Notes: generated from the letters alone by a model not told the origin. A stretch of 64,000 nt of DNA from Bacteroides salyersiae WAL 10018 = DSM 18765 = JCM 12988 (GCF_000381365.1 NZ_KB905467.1:737604-801603); one strand, 5' to 3'. Shown: positions 7,941 to 17,386, counted from the first letter of the stretch. Numbers and translations are program-made.

Positions 7941-9572
7941 ATGAAGCTTCGTACTTTGGTAAAAATTTCGATTACTACTTCTGTCGCGCTTTTGTGTACA
8001 GGTTTTGCGGTGTTCTCTTTTTTTAAGTTGTCGGCCGCAGAAAATAAAGAAGAATTTGAACTTTATACTTTGGTTCCGCCCAGTGCGGTCGGGGTTCTCG
8101 AAACAGATAATATGACTGCCTTGATACAAGATATAGATGAACTGACTTGTAGCAAGGACAACCATTTTCTGTATATTTCTAAAATCTTTTCCTGTCTGAA
8201 ATCGCATCTTTATACACTTCTTGAAGAAACTCCGCACGGATTGAGCCGGCAGATGAGCAAGGTGTTGCTCAGTTTCCATGAGCCGGACAATGACCGTAAT
8301 CAAGTGCTTTATTGCGCGCTCGGTTCGGGTGATTACGAGTTGATCGGAAAGTTCATAAAGAAATATTGTTCCAGTACGTTTCCTTCTAAAATGTTCGATT
8401 ACAAAGGTGAAGAGATACGTATTTATCCATTGCCGGGCGATGACTTCCTTGCCTGTTATCTGACTTCTGATTTTTTAGTGGCGAGTTATCAGAAAAAGCT
8501 GGTCGAAGAGGTGATCGACGCACGTCTGTCGGGGCAGTCACTGCTCGGAGATTCGGTGTTTTCTGATATGCGTGCAGCGAAAAAAAACAATGCGGCTGCC
8601 ACTATTTATACTCGTGTGCATTCACTTGATATGGGAAAAATGAAGGATGATGCGCAGGAGCAGACACCTTTTGGGGGGTGGGTAGAATTTGATATGAAGT
8701 TGAATGGCGATGCTGTTTATTTTTCGGGTGTCAATCATGACACGGATACCTGCCTGACTTTTATGAATATGCTGCGCCGGCAACAATCTCTTGAGGGATT
8801 TCCGGGGGAGATTCTTCCTGTGACGACTTTCTTTTTTAACCAGCGATCGATTAGTGATTTGCAGTCTGCCCTCGATTTTGCTGCCAATGATCGGAATCCT
8901 GCGGGTGATATAATGATGTCTGCCGATTCTGTCGGGGTTTATGACGAGGCATTTGCGGCCTATCTGAAAGAACATGCCTTGCACGATATGACAACCTGTC
9001 TTTTTGCATACAATGATACCACGAAGTATCCGGCTGCAGTTGCAAGTCTTTCGGTTCGGGATGCAGTGCGAGCCGAGCAGATGCTTAAGATATTGATTGA
9101 TAATTGTCCGCACGAGCGGAAATTTGTATCCGGTCCGGCTGTAACTTTTTGTTATACTCCGTCCAGAGCTTATCCCGTATATTTATTGCCCCGCAATACA
9201 TTGTTTGCGCAACTGACAGGTATTGCTTCATCGTCTTTGTATACTTATGCATGCTTGTATGGCGGGCGCTTGTTGCTGGCCCCTGATGCGGAGAGTCTTT
9301 CCTGTTATGTCCGGCATTTGGATAAGGGGGAGATACTGGAAGGGATGCCTGGTTACAGGGAAAGCATAGTCGGCCTGTCTGATGTGTATAATTTTATGTT
9401 TGTGGCCGATCTGGAACATATGTTTGTGCAGCCCGAGAGCTATGTCCGTTTGCTCCCGAGCTTCTTTTTCCGTAATCCGGATTTCTTCCGTTATTTTGTC
9501 CTTTCCGCCCAGTTTTCCTGTACGGATGGGGTGGCTTATCCGAATGTGGTTTTGCAGTACAAAGGTGAGTAA
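7941..9572 (+). CDS. hypothetical membrane-anchored protein
   Basis: A 543-aa protein I do not recognise with certainty. One N-terminal membrane helix (about residues 9-30) is followed by a large soluble region, so it is probably anchored in the inner membrane and faces the periplasm. The ectodomain starts PPSAVGVLETDN and contains repeated alternating strands with SFHEP and SADSVG-type segments, broadly like DUF3352-type proteins, but I cannot prove the family. It has its own promoter and is followed by a nested palindrome that probably terminates it. No catalytic motif is visible. Confidence 0.6.
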   Translation: MKLRTLVKISITTSVALLCTGFAVFSFFKLSAAENKEEFELYTLVPPSAVGVLETDNMTALIQDIDELTCSKDNHFLYISKIFSCLKSHLYTLLEETPHGLSRQMSKVLLSFHEPDNDRNQVLYCALGSGDYELIGKFIKKYCSSTFPSKMFDYKGEEIRIYPLPGDDFLACYLTSDFLVASYQKKLVEEVIDARLSGQSLLGDSVFSDMRAAKKNNAAATIYTRVHSLDMGKMKDDAQEQTPFGGWVEFDMKLNGDAVYFSGVNHDTDTCLTFMNMLRRQQSLEGFPGEILPVTTFFFNQRSISDLQSALDFAANDRNPAGDIMMSADSVGVYDEAFAAYLKEHALHDMTTCLFAYNDTTKYPAAVASLSVRDAVRAEQMLKILIDNCPHERKFVSGPAVTFCYTPSRAYPVYLLPRNTLFAQLTGIASSSLYTYACLYGGRLLLAPDAESLSCYVRHLDKGEILEGMPGYRESIVGLSDVYNFMFVADLEHMFVQPESYVRLLPSFFFRNPDFFRYFVLSAQFSCTDGVAYPNVVLQYKGE

Positions 9573-9687
9573 AAGTCACTTCGAAATTCCTCTGGCTTTT
9601 GACGAAATTATAGTCCGGTATTTGTTCCGGAAAATGGAGGATGGTCGAAGGGATACGAACGATTGATGAAATTCTCATAAACTAAAA

Positions 9688-9775
9688 ATCACCCTCGCCA
9701 CAGGCTGAACTGCACCCCAAAAGTTGGACATAAAACTTTAGGAGTGCAGTTCAGGCAATTGTAGCGAGGGTGATT
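9688..9775. repeat. nested palindrome, IS-end-like, probable terminator
   Basis: An outer inverted repeat (AATCACCCTCGC at 9688-9699 with 9764-9775) encloses a 48-bp inner palindrome (9706-9753) with 10-bp ends TGAACTGCAC/GTGCAGTTCA. The inner left half, TGAACTGCACCCCAAAAGTT, resembles the termini of IS3/IS150-group elements. It lies between converging genes and could terminate both. Confidence 0.6.
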
Positions 9776-9877
9776 TCGATAAAAGGGGAGTCTTGATTCA
9801 TCCCCTTCGGTTTTCTGGTATTCCAAGTAATCCCGTTTTCTTAGGATCGATTTGAAATCTTGCTGGTAATTTCTTTT

Positions 9878-10249
9878 TTAGAACGGCAGGTCGTCTTTGG
9901 CGTCGCCGGCAATAAATTCCGGTGCAGCTGTCGGTGCCGGAGGAGGAACGGGTGCTCCCGGAGTCATCGGCGCTCCTGCTCCTACGCGTTCTACCTTCCA
10001 AGCGCGGATACTATTGAACCAACGGTCTTGCCATTGGCGTGCATCGACGTCGAAAGACACGGTAAGTTCTTCGCCCATCTGGATGTTGAATTGTTCTATT
10101 TTGTCAGCGCCAAATACGTCGAAACACATTTTGCGCGGATACTGGTCGTGGTTTTCGATAACGTACTCCTGGGATTTCCATTCGTTCCCGGTTTTAGAAA
10201 CTCCGCCTCTGGGTTGGAGTATAGCGATAATTTTTCCTGTAAATTCCAT
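9878..10249 (-). CDS. DUF3127 protein with SSB-like acidic tail
   Basis: A 123-aa protein. Residues 1-90 (MEFTGKIIAILQPRGG and FDVDARQWQDRWFNSIRAW) are typical DUF3127, a small OB-fold-like domain of Bacteroidetes. Residues 90-115 are a Pro/Ala/Gly-rich linker and the chain ends DAKDDLPF. That layout - core, flexible linker, acidic tip ending in Pro-Phe - is the layout of single-strand DNA-binding protein SSB. The start at 10249 is chosen because upstream in-frame residues are rich in Lys and not conserved-looking. It is divergent from dnaN, which fits a role around replication, but that is inference. Confidence 0.8.
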   Translation of the reverse strand: MEFTGKIIAILQPRGGVSKTGNEWKSQEYVIENHDQYPRKMCFDVFGADKIEQFNIQMGEELTVSFDVDARQWQDRWFNSIRAWKVERVGAGAPMTPGAPVPPPAPTAAPEFIAGDAKDDLPF

Positions 10250-10332
10250 TGTGATAATTTTTAATTCTGCGGCGAAGTTACGATATTTTAGGAATATTCG
10301 AAATACAACCCTGTGTTTTTTCTTTTGTTTTG

Positions 10333-10364
10333 TTGGTGCACCCCAATCTTTTTTCGTAACTTTG
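10333..10364 (+). promoter_or_regulatory. promoter of dnaN
   Basis: TTG at 10333-10335 (inside a TTTTGTTG run), a 21-bp gap, then TAACTTTG at 10357-10364; 38 bp before the dnaN ATG. Good match to the Bacteroides consensus. Confidence 0.65.
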
Positions 10365-10402
10365 TGCATTAATAAAATTAAAAATTAAACATTCGGAAAT
10401 AT

Positions 10403-11527
10403 ATGAAATTTATCGTTTCAAGTACTGCGCTTTTCAGCCATTTACAGGCCATCAGCCGTGTGATAAACTCAAAAAACGCGTTGCCTATTTTGGATTGTTT
10501 CCTCTTCGAACTGGAAGACGGAACGTTGTCTGTGACCGTTTCCGATAGCGAAACGACGATGGTAACTTCTATCGAAGTCAATGAAAGTGACATGAACGGC
10601 CGTTTTGCCGTGACTGCCAAAACCCTGCTCGATGCTTTGAAGGAGATTCCCGAACAGCCGTTGACTTTCGATGTGAATACCGGAACATACGAAATAACAG
10701 TGCAGTATCAGAACGGAAAATACAGCCTTGTAGGGCAGAATGCCGATGAATTTCCTCAATCGGCAGTGTTGGGGGACAATGCCGTACGTGTGGAAATGGA
10801 CGCACAGATTCTGTTGGGTGGAATCAATCGGAGTGTGTTTGCTACGGCAGATGATGAATTACGTCCGGTGATGAATGGTATTTATTTTGATATTACTACC
10901 GAAGACATTACGATGGTGGCTTCGGACGGACATAAGTTAGTACGTTGTAAAACGCTGGCTGCCCGTGGAAATGAGCGTGCCGCCTTTATCCTGCCTAAAA
11001 AACCGGCTACGCTGCTCAAGAATCTGTTGCCGAAGGAAAGCGGGATGGTTGTTATCGAATTCGACGAACGCAATGCCGTGTTTACGCTTGAAAACTACCG
11101 TATGGTATGCCGTCTTATCGAAGGCCGTTATCCGAACTACAACTCGGTGATACCGCAGAATAATCCGCACAAGGTGACGGTGGACCGTCAGCAACTGATC
11201 GGTGCTTTGCGTCGTGTGTCCATTTTCTCGTCACAGGCAAGCAGCTTGATCAAGCTACGTATTCAGGAAAATGAAATTGTAGTTTCCGCCCAAGACATCG
11301 ACTTTTCCACTTCGGCCGAAGAAACGCAGGTATGCCAGTATGCGGGTGCTCCGATGAGTATCGGCTTCAAATCGACATTCCTGATTGATATTCTGAACAA
11401 CATTTCGGCAGAAGAGGTGGTGATAGAATTGGCAGATCCTTCACGCGCCGGCGTAGTAGTGCCAGTGGAACAGGAAGAAAACGAAGACCTGCTCATGTTG
11501 TTGATGCCGATGATGCTAAACGACTAA
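10403..11527 (+). CDS. dnaN: DNA polymerase III beta subunit (sliding clamp)
   Basis: Ring-shaped clamp that tethers DNA polymerase III to the template. The 374-aa length is standard. Three clamp domains can be followed: N-terminal MKFIVSSTALFSHLQAISRV, a middle domain with FATADDELRPVMNGIYFD and ASDGHKLVR (about 140-180), and a C-terminal domain ending in LLMLLMPMMLND, where the usual MPMRL/MPMxL clamp-closing tail is recognisable. It is away from dnaA/recF, as in many Bacteroidetes, and is followed by a DnaQ-like exonuclease gene on the same strand. Confidence 0.97.
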   Translation: MKFIVSSTALFSHLQAISRVINSKNALPILDCFLFELEDGTLSVTVSDSETTMVTSIEVNESDMNGRFAVTAKTLLDALKEIPEQPLTFDVNTGTYEITVQYQNGKYSLVGQNADEFPQSAVLGDNAVRVEMDAQILLGGINRSVFATADDELRPVMNGIYFDITTEDITMVASDGHKLVRCKTLAARGNERAAFILPKKPATLLKNLLPKESGMVVIEFDERNAVFTLENYRMVCRLIEGRYPNYNSVIPQNNPHKVTVDRQQLIGALRRVSIFSSQASSLIKLRIQENEIVVSAQDIDFSTSAEETQVCQYAGAPMSIGFKSTFLIDILNNISAEEVVIELADPSRAGVVVPVEQEENEDLLMLLMPMMLND

Positions 11528-11658
11528 ATGCAGTTGAAAGTTGAGAGTTGAAAGTTGAAAGTTACTATGCAGCATGATAGTGTGGTTGACTTTTAATTTT
11601 CAACTCTCAATTTTCAACTCTCAACTAAATAAGCTTTCAACTTTCAACTAAATTAAGC
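11528..11658. repeat. spacer of degenerate GTTGAAA / TTTCAAC words
   Basis: The dnaN-exonuclease spacer is made of GTTGAAAGTTGAGAGTTGAAA words (11533-11560) and their inverse TTTTCAACTCTCAATTTTCAAC (about 11597-11650). The two halves can pair into a long imperfect hairpin around AGCATGATAGTGTGG. No gene or promoter seen with certainty. Confidence 0.7.
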
Positions 11659-12438
11659 ATGAGATTGAACCTAAAGAACCCTATTGTTTTTTTTGATCTG
11701 GAAACAACGGGTACCAATATCAACACAGACCGGATCGTAGAAATTTGTTATCTCAAAGTATATCCTAACGGCAATGAAGAGGCTAAAACCTTGCGTATCA
11801 ATCCGGAAATGCACATTCCCGAAGCTTCTTCGGCCATTCATGGCATTTATGATGCCGATGTAGCGGATTGTCCCACATTCAAGGAGGTTGCCAAAAACAT
11901 TGCCTATGACATTGAAGGAGCCGATCTGGCGGGATTTAATTCCAACCGTTTCGATGTGCCGGTATTGGTGGAAGAATTTCTTCGTGCCGGTGTCGATATA
12001 GACATTAGCAAGCGTAAGTTTGTGGATGTTCAGGTGATTTTCCACAAGATGGAGCAACGTACCCTTTCGGCTGCTTACAAGTTTTATTGCGAGAAGAATC
12101 TGGAAGATGCGCATACGGCCGAAGCTGATACGCGTGCTACCTATGAGGTACTGAAAGCGCAGCTTGACCGTTATCCGGAGTTGCAAAACGACATAGCCTA
12201 TCTGGCCGATTATTCCAGCTTTAACAAAAATGTGGACTTTGCCGGCCGGATGGTTTATGATGACAACGGAGTGGAAGTTTTCAACTTCGGTAAGTACAAA
12301 GGGCAGTCGGTAAGCGAAGTGCTGAAAAAAGATCCGGGGTATTATAGCTGGATTCTGAACAGTGACTTTACACTCAATACCAAAGCCATGCTTACGAAAA
12401 TCCGGTTGAGGGAGATGAGCAATTTGATCACAAAATGA
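11659..12438 (+). CDS. DnaQ-like 3'-5' exonuclease
   Basis: A 259-aa DEDDh-type exonuclease related to the proofreading subunit of DNA polymerase III. ExoI is FFDLETTGTN (Asp13, Glu15), ExoII is GFNSNRFDVPVL (about 94-105), ExoIII is HTAEADTRATYEVL (about 155-168) with the general-base His and Asp. The C-terminal part, FGKYKGQSVSEVLKKDPGYYSW (about 211-232), is a small domain also found appended to other exonucleases. It follows dnaN on the same strand across a repeat-filled 131-bp spacer, so a joint role in replication is plausible. Confidence 0.88.
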   Translation: MRLNLKNPIVFFDLETTGTNINTDRIVEICYLKVYPNGNEEAKTLRINPEMHIPEASSAIHGIYDADVADCPTFKEVAKNIAYDIEGADLAGFNSNRFDVPVLVEEFLRAGVDIDISKRKFVDVQVIFHKMEQRTLSAAYKFYCEKNLEDAHTAEADTRATYEVLKAQLDRYPELQNDIAYLADYSSFNKNVDFAGRMVYDDNGVEVFNFGKYKGQSVSEVLKKDPGYYSWILNSDFTLNTKAMLTKIRLREMSNLITK

Positions 12439-12527
12439 GATGATTTATGAATTATAATTCATAAAATCACAATTCATAAATCACATTATCCCTCATAAGT
12501 CATAATTCATAAATCATAAATCTTTTC
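12439..12527. repeat. spacer of degenerate ATTCATAAATC words
   Basis: The whole 89-bp spacer is built of ATTCATAA / AATCATAAATC words in both orientations. No promoter or gene is visible; it resembles the other word-repeat spacers at 11528, 14801 and 26679. Confidence 0.65.
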
Positions 12528-13724
12528 ATGCTGAAAGGTAAAAAAATAGTTTTAGGAATTACGGGTAGTATCGCTGCATATAAGGCGTGTTACATTATTC
12601 GCGGACTGGTAAAACGGGGTGCGGAAGTGCAGGTTGTCATCACGCCGGCGGGGAAAGAGTTTATAACTCCGATCACACTGTCTGCATTGACGAGCAAGCC
12701 TGTCATCAGCGAGTTTTTTGCTCAGCGTGATGGTACGTGGAACAGTCATGTGGATTTGGGGCTGTGGGCGGATGCCATGCTGATAGCGCCTGCTACGGCT
12801 GCCACCATCGGTAAAATGGCCAATGGAATAGCGGATAACATGTTGATAACTACCTACCTGTCTGCCAAAGCTCCAGTGTTTGTTGCACCGGCGATGGACC
12901 TTGATATGTATGCCCATCCTTCTACACAAGCCAATCTGGATACTTTGCGTTCGTATGGAAATCATATCATCGAGCCGGGTACCGGATTCTTAGCCAGTCA
13001 TTTGGAGGGAAAGGGGAGAATGGAAGAACCGGAAAATATCATTCGTGTCCTTGATGAGTTTTTTCCGTCCTCTTGTGATTTGGCGGGGAAAAAGATATTG
13101 ATTACGGCCGGTCCTACCTACGAAAAAATTGATCCGGTGCGTTTCATCGGGAATTATTCTTCCGGGAAAATGGGTTTTGCGTTGGCTGAAGAATGTGCCG
13201 GACGTGGGGCTGAGGTTGTGTTGGTAACCGGTCCGGTGCAGATGCAAACACATCATTCGCGTATCCGTCGTATCGATGTGGAAAGTGCTGCCGGAATGGC
13301 AGAGGAAGCGCAACGTCATTTCCGGGAGGCCGATGCGGGAATTCTTTGTGCGGCGGTAGCTGATTTTACACCCGAAATGATGGCGGATCATAAGATAAAA
13401 CGTGAAAAAGAGGATTTGGTATTGCGTTTAAAACCGACTCAGGACATTGCCGCTACTTTGGGACAGATGAAAAACGGACGGCAGAAGCTTGTCGGTTTTG
13501 CTCTTGAAACAAATGATGAGCGGCATAATGCCCAAAGTAAATTAGAACGTAAGAATTTTGATTTTATCGTGCTTAACTCTTTGAATGATACCGGTGCCGG
13601 ATTCCGTTGCGATACCAATAAAATCAGTATTATCGATCGTCAGGGGAACACGGATTATCCGTTGAAACCGAAGACAGAGGTAGCACAAGATATTATCGAC
13701 CGTTTAGTGGAGGAATTGCGATGA
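12528..13724 (+). CDS. coaBC: bifunctional phosphopantothenoylcysteine decarboxylase/synthase
   Basis: Two steps of coenzyme A synthesis: CTP-dependent joining of cysteine to 4'-phosphopantothenate (CoaB, C-terminal) and FMN-dependent decarboxylation (CoaC, N-terminal). CoaC shows GITGSIAAYK, the active-site His in SHVDLGLWADAM (about 75) and PAMDLDMY. CoaB starts near residue 190 with ILITAGPTYEKIDPVRFIGN and SSGKMGFALAE. At 398 aa it is a normal fused Dfp protein. Its stop codon overlaps the next start (ATGA). Confidence 0.95.
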   Translation: MLKGKKIVLGITGSIAAYKACYIIRGLVKRGAEVQVVITPAGKEFITPITLSALTSKPVISEFFAQRDGTWNSHVDLGLWADAMLIAPATAATIGKMANGIADNMLITTYLSAKAPVFVAPAMDLDMYAHPSTQANLDTLRSYGNHIIEPGTGFLASHLEGKGRMEEPENIIRVLDEFFPSSCDLAGKKILITAGPTYEKIDPVRFIGNYSSGKMGFALAEECAGRGAEVVLVTGPVQMQTHHSRIRRIDVESAAGMAEEAQRHFREADAGILCAAVADFTPEMMADHKIKREKEDLVLRLKPTQDIAATLGQMKNGRQKLVGFALETNDERHNAQSKLERKNFDFIVLNSLNDTGAGFRCDTNKISIIDRQGNTDYPLKPKTEVAQDIIDRLVEELR

Positions 13725-14671
13725 AGACGAGTAGGATGCGGGACAAATGGAGTGGTGTGTTGTGGAGAATGCTGGGCGTTTTTGCCACAGTGTCGTTTCC
13801 TTTGTGGCTTTCGGCTCAGGAGTTGGACTGCAAAGTGGCTGTCAACCATTCTCAAGTGCAGGGAACCAATGTGCAAGTGTTCAAAACGTTTGAAACGGCA
13901 CTGACCGAGTTTATCAATGAACGTCACTGGACGCAGGCGCAGTACGAGGTAAACGAACGTATCCGGTGTTCGATGAATTTCACAGTGAAGAGTTATGACG
14001 AAGCGGAGGGGCGTTGGGGCTGTGAACTGATTGTGCAGTCTACCCGTCCGGTCTATCAGTCGGGGTATCAATCTCCGGTATTCATGTTCAAAGACAACAA
14101 CGTGGAGTTCAATTATCGCGAGTTCGATCCGTTGGAATTACGGGATAATCAGATTGACAACAACCTTACAGCCGTTATCGCCTATTATGTCTATCTGATG
14201 ATCGGTCTGGACATGGATACGATGGCGCCGGAAGGTGGAACGGAGATACTTCATGCGGCGGAGAGCGTGGTGACAGCTGCGCAGACGCTCAATGAAAAAG
14301 GTTGGAAGGCATTTGATGACAGTCGTAACCGTTATGCCGTTATTAACGATTATCTGGACCCCGGTATGAGTCCGCTCCGTCAGATGATGTATGATTATCA
14401 TCGCAAAGGACTGGATGAAATGGCGACTAACGCTACTCGGGGGCGTGCTGCTATCACTGCCTCGATTGCCGGGCTGAAACAGGCGCGGGATAACAAGCCG
14501 ATGTCCTCATTGCCTGTCATTTTTACGGAGATAAAGAAAGATGAACTCATCAATATCTATGGTGGAAAGTCGCCTGCTGCCCAGAATGAACGGGAAACGG
14601 TTTACCAGATTGTTTCGAATATCAATCCTTCGCAAAATACTTCGTGGGATCAGATAAAATCGAAACAGTGA
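13721..14671 (+). CDS. porD: DUF4835 / PorD-like exported protein
   Basis: A 316-aa protein with an N-terminal signal peptide (hydrophobic about 14-32, cleavage near LSAQE). The body (ELDCKVAVNHSQVQGT, FNYREFDPLELRDNQI, NLTAVIAYYVYLMIGLDMD) is typical of DUF4835, the family of PorD, described with the type IX secretion genes in Porphyromonas. Members also occur in Bacteroides that lack a full type IX system, so its role here is open. It overlaps coaBC by 4 bases (ATGA), the conserved Bacteroidetes arrangement coaBC-porD-recN. Confidence 0.8.
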   Translation: MKTSRMRDKWSGVLWRMLGVFATVSFPLWLSAQELDCKVAVNHSQVQGTNVQVFKTFETALTEFINERHWTQAQYEVNERIRCSMNFTVKSYDEAEGRWGCELIVQSTRPVYQSGYQSPVFMFKDNNVEFNYREFDPLELRDNQIDNNLTAVIAYYVYLMIGLDMDTMAPEGGTEILHAAESVVTAAQTLNEKGWKAFDDSRNRYAVINDYLDPGMSPLRQMMYDYHRKGLDEMATNATRGRAAITASIAGLKQARDNKPMSSLPVIFTEIKKDELINIYGGKSPAAQNERETVYQIVSNINPSQNTSWDQIKSKQ

Positions 14672-14899
14672 GGTGCTTGAATACGGGGCATTGAAGCAGT
14701 ATGGTGTTACTTTTCCTTGTATTCGGGTTGAGATTTTATAAATTGAATAATTAAAATGTAAATAGATCTATGTGTGTACACCGCCAATCGACATATCTGG
14801 CAATCGCTACATTGAGCAATTGGCACATTGATTAATCGGTGCATTGACATATTGGTTAATTGGCACATTGGCATATTGATTAATTGGCACATTATTATT
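14672..14899. repeat. spacer with degenerate TTGGCACATTGATTAA repeats
   Basis: From about 14800 to 14893 the spacer before recN is made of words such as ATTGGCACATTGATTAAT and CATTGACATATTGGTTAAT repeated five or so times. The same words appear in reverse orientation at 59624-59652. The first 120 bp of the spacer show nothing definite. Confidence 0.65.
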
Positions 14900-16582
14900 A
14901 TGTTACGTTCACTGTATATTCAGAATTATGCTTTGATAGAGAAGCTGGATATCCGCTTTGAAACGGGATTTTCCGTCATCACGGGCGAAACCGGTGCCGG
15001 AAAGTCTATTATACTCGGCGCCATCGGGCTGTTGTTGGGGCAACGTGCCGATGTGAAAGCCATCCGGCAAGGAGCATCAAAATGTATTATAGAGGCTCGT
15101 TTTGACATTTCCGCTTATGGAATGCAATCTTTTTTTGACGAGAATGAACTGGAATACGAAGAAGAGTGTATTCTTCGCCGCGAGGTGCAAGCCTCGGGCA
15201 AGAGCCGTGCGTTTATCAATGATACGCCTGCTTCACTGGCACAGATGAAAGAACTGGGTGAGCAGTTGGTCGATGTGCATTCACAGCATCAGAATTTGCT
15301 GTTGAACAAAGAGGGCTTTCAACTGAACGTGCTTGATATTCTGGCACATAACGAGGACATTTTAGCTGACTATCGTCGGGCCTATACCGACTGGAAACTG
15401 TTGGAAAAGGAATTGGATGAGTTGACGGTTCGTGCCGAGCAGAGCAAGGCGGACGAAGACTATATTCGTTTTCAGCTTGAGCAGCTCGAAGAAGCGCATC
15501 TCGCCGAAGGTGAGCAGGAAGAGTTGGAACAAGAGTCCGAAACCCTCAGCCATGCCGAAGAAATCAAGGCAGGGTTGTATCGGATCGGACAAGCGTTCTC
15601 TGCGGATGAAGGCGGTTTGTTGCCGGTATTGAAAGAGAGTGCCGCTATGCTTTCGTCATTGCAGAAAGTTTATCAGCCGGCTACGGAACTTGCCGGACGC
15701 ATGCACAGCACTTATATTGAGTTGAAAGACATCATTGATGAAATCAGCACTCAAAGTGAAGATATAGAGTTTAATCCTGTGCGGTTGGATGAAGTGAACG
15801 GCCGTCTGAATCTGATTTATTCTTTAGAGCAAAAACATCGTGTACAAACGGTGGAAGAGTTGGTAAGGCTGACGGAAGAGTATCGTGACAGGCTTGCCAC
15901 TATTACCTCCTTTGACGACCGTATTGCTGCTTTGGCCGCCCGGTGGGATACGCAATATAATAAAGTGAAAAAGCAGGCTGCCTTGCTCACCAAGGCCCGT
16001 ACTGTTGCCGCCCGTGAGGTGGAAAAACAGATGGCTTCCCGGTTGGTGCCGTTGGGGATGCCCAATGTGCGTTTTCAGGTGGAGATGGGGTTACGCAAGG
16101 AACCCGGAATGCAGGGGGAAGATACAGTGAGTTTCCTTTTCTCGGCCAATAAGAACGGTGCGTTGCAGAACATCTCTTCGGTGGCTTCCGGCGGTGAAAT
16201 AGCCAGAGTCATGTTGTCTGTTAAGGCCATGATAGCCGGTGCGGTAAAACTTCCCACCATTGTGTTCGATGAAATCGATACCGGTGTTTCCGGTGAAATC
16301 GCCGATCGGATGGCGGATATCATGCAAGAGATGGGAGAGCAGGAAAGGCAGGTGATCAGTATCACGCATCTGCCGCAAATTGCTGCACGCGGACGTGCGC
16401 ACTATAAGGTATACAAACGTGATAATGACATGGAAACGAATAGCCATATCCGCCGTCTCACCGATGAAGAAAGGGTAGAGGAAATAGCACATATGCTGAG
16501 TGGGGCTACGCTGACGGAGGCTGCATTGGAGAATGCAAAATCCCTGCTGAATAGTAAATTAGAACTATCAAATAGTAAATAA
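14900..16582 (+). CDS. recN: DNA repair protein RecN
   Basis: SMC-like ATPase that acts at DNA double-strand breaks. Walker A is GETGAGKS (about 31-38), followed by a long coiled-coil region (about 150-380), then the ABC signature SGGEIARVML (about 430) and Walker B IVFDEIDTGVSGEIADR. The ATG at 14900 gives MLRSLYIQNYALIEKLD, the canonical RecN N-terminus, and a 560-aa protein; an in-frame start at 14828 lies in the repeat-filled spacer. Followed 4 bp later by rlmB. Confidence 0.95.
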   Translation: MLRSLYIQNYALIEKLDIRFETGFSVITGETGAGKSIILGAIGLLLGQRADVKAIRQGASKCIIEARFDISAYGMQSFFDENELEYEEECILRREVQASGKSRAFINDTPASLAQMKELGEQLVDVHSQHQNLLLNKEGFQLNVLDILAHNEDILADYRRAYTDWKLLEKELDELTVRAEQSKADEDYIRFQLEQLEEAHLAEGEQEELEQESETLSHAEEIKAGLYRIGQAFSADEGGLLPVLKESAAMLSSLQKVYQPATELAGRMHSTYIELKDIIDEISTQSEDIEFNPVRLDEVNGRLNLIYSLEQKHRVQTVEELVRLTEEYRDRLATITSFDDRIAALAARWDTQYNKVKKQAALLTKARTVAAREVEKQMASRLVPLGMPNVRFQVEMGLRKEPGMQGEDTVSFLFSANKNGALQNISSVASGGEIARVMLSVKAMIAGAVKLPTIVFDEIDTGVSGEIADRMADIMQEMGEQERQVISITHLPQIAARGRAHYKVYKRDNDMETNSHIRRLTDEERVEEIAHMLSGATLTEAALENAKSLLNSKLELSNSK

Positions 16583-16586
16583 ATAG

Positions 16587-17330
16587 ATGATTGATAAAAG
16601 TGAAATGATTTTCGGCGTTCGTGCCGTCATAGAGGCTATACAGGCCGGTAAAGAGATTGATAAGATTCTGGTGAAGAAAGATATCCAGAGTGAATTGTCT
16701 AAGGAGTTGTTTGCCGCCTTGAAAGGTACGCTCATCCCGGTACAGCGTGTTCCGGTAGAACGTATCAACCGCATTACCCGCAAAAATCATCAGGGAGTGG
16801 TAGCGTTTATTTCCTCCGTTATTTACCAGAAGACGGAAGATCTTGTGCCTTTTCTTTTTGAGGAAGGTAAGAACCCTATCTTTGTGATGCTCGACGGTAT
16901 AACCGATGTGCGTAATTTTGGTGCCATTGCCCGTACTTGCGAGTGTGCGGCGGTAGATGCCGTTATTATCCCTGCACGTGGCAGTGTGTCGGTGAATGCC
17001 GATGCAATGAAGACCTCTGCCGGAGCTTTGCATACCCTGCCGGTTTGTCGCGAACAGAGCCTGAAAAGTACTTTGCAGTACCTCAAAGACAGTGGCTTCC
17101 GTATTGTTGCCGCTACCGAAAAAGGCGATTATGACTATACGAAAGGCGACTATACAGGCCCGATGTGCATAATTATGGGAGCGGAAGATACGGGAGTGTC
17201 ATACGAGAATCTTGCTCTTTGTGACGAGTGGGTGAAAATACCGATGTTGGGTAGTATCGAGTCACTCAATGTTTCGGTGGCTGCCGGTATTTTGATTTAC
17301 GAAGCGGTAAAGCAACGTCATTTGGATTAG
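16587..17330 (+). CDS. rlmB: 23S rRNA (guanosine-2'-O-)-methyltransferase RlmB family
   Basis: SPOUT-class methyltransferase, 247 aa, that 2'-O-methylates G2251 of 23S rRNA in the family's best-known member. The N-terminal SpoU substrate-binding domain begins MIFGVRAVIEAIQAGKEIDK. The trefoil-knot motifs are VMLDGITDVRNFGAIARTCE (about 93), IIMGAEDTGVS (about 192) and IPMLGSIESLNVSVAAGI (about 214). It starts 4 bp after the recN stop, so the two genes are likely one transcript. Confidence 0.92.
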   Translation: MIDKSEMIFGVRAVIEAIQAGKEIDKILVKKDIQSELSKELFAALKGTLIPVQRVPVERINRITRKNHQGVVAFISSVIYQKTEDLVPFLFEEGKNPIFVMLDGITDVRNFGAIARTCECAAVDAVIIPARGSVSVNADAMKTSAGALHTLPVCREQSLKSTLQYLKDSGFRIVAATEKGDYDYTKGDYTGPMCIIMGAEDTGVSYENLALCDEWVKIPMLGSIESLNVSVAAGILIYEAVKQRHLD

Positions 17331-17386
17331 CAGGAAATCATCTGCCGGTTTTTGTTTTTTAATATTCAACTTAAATAGAAAGTGAA

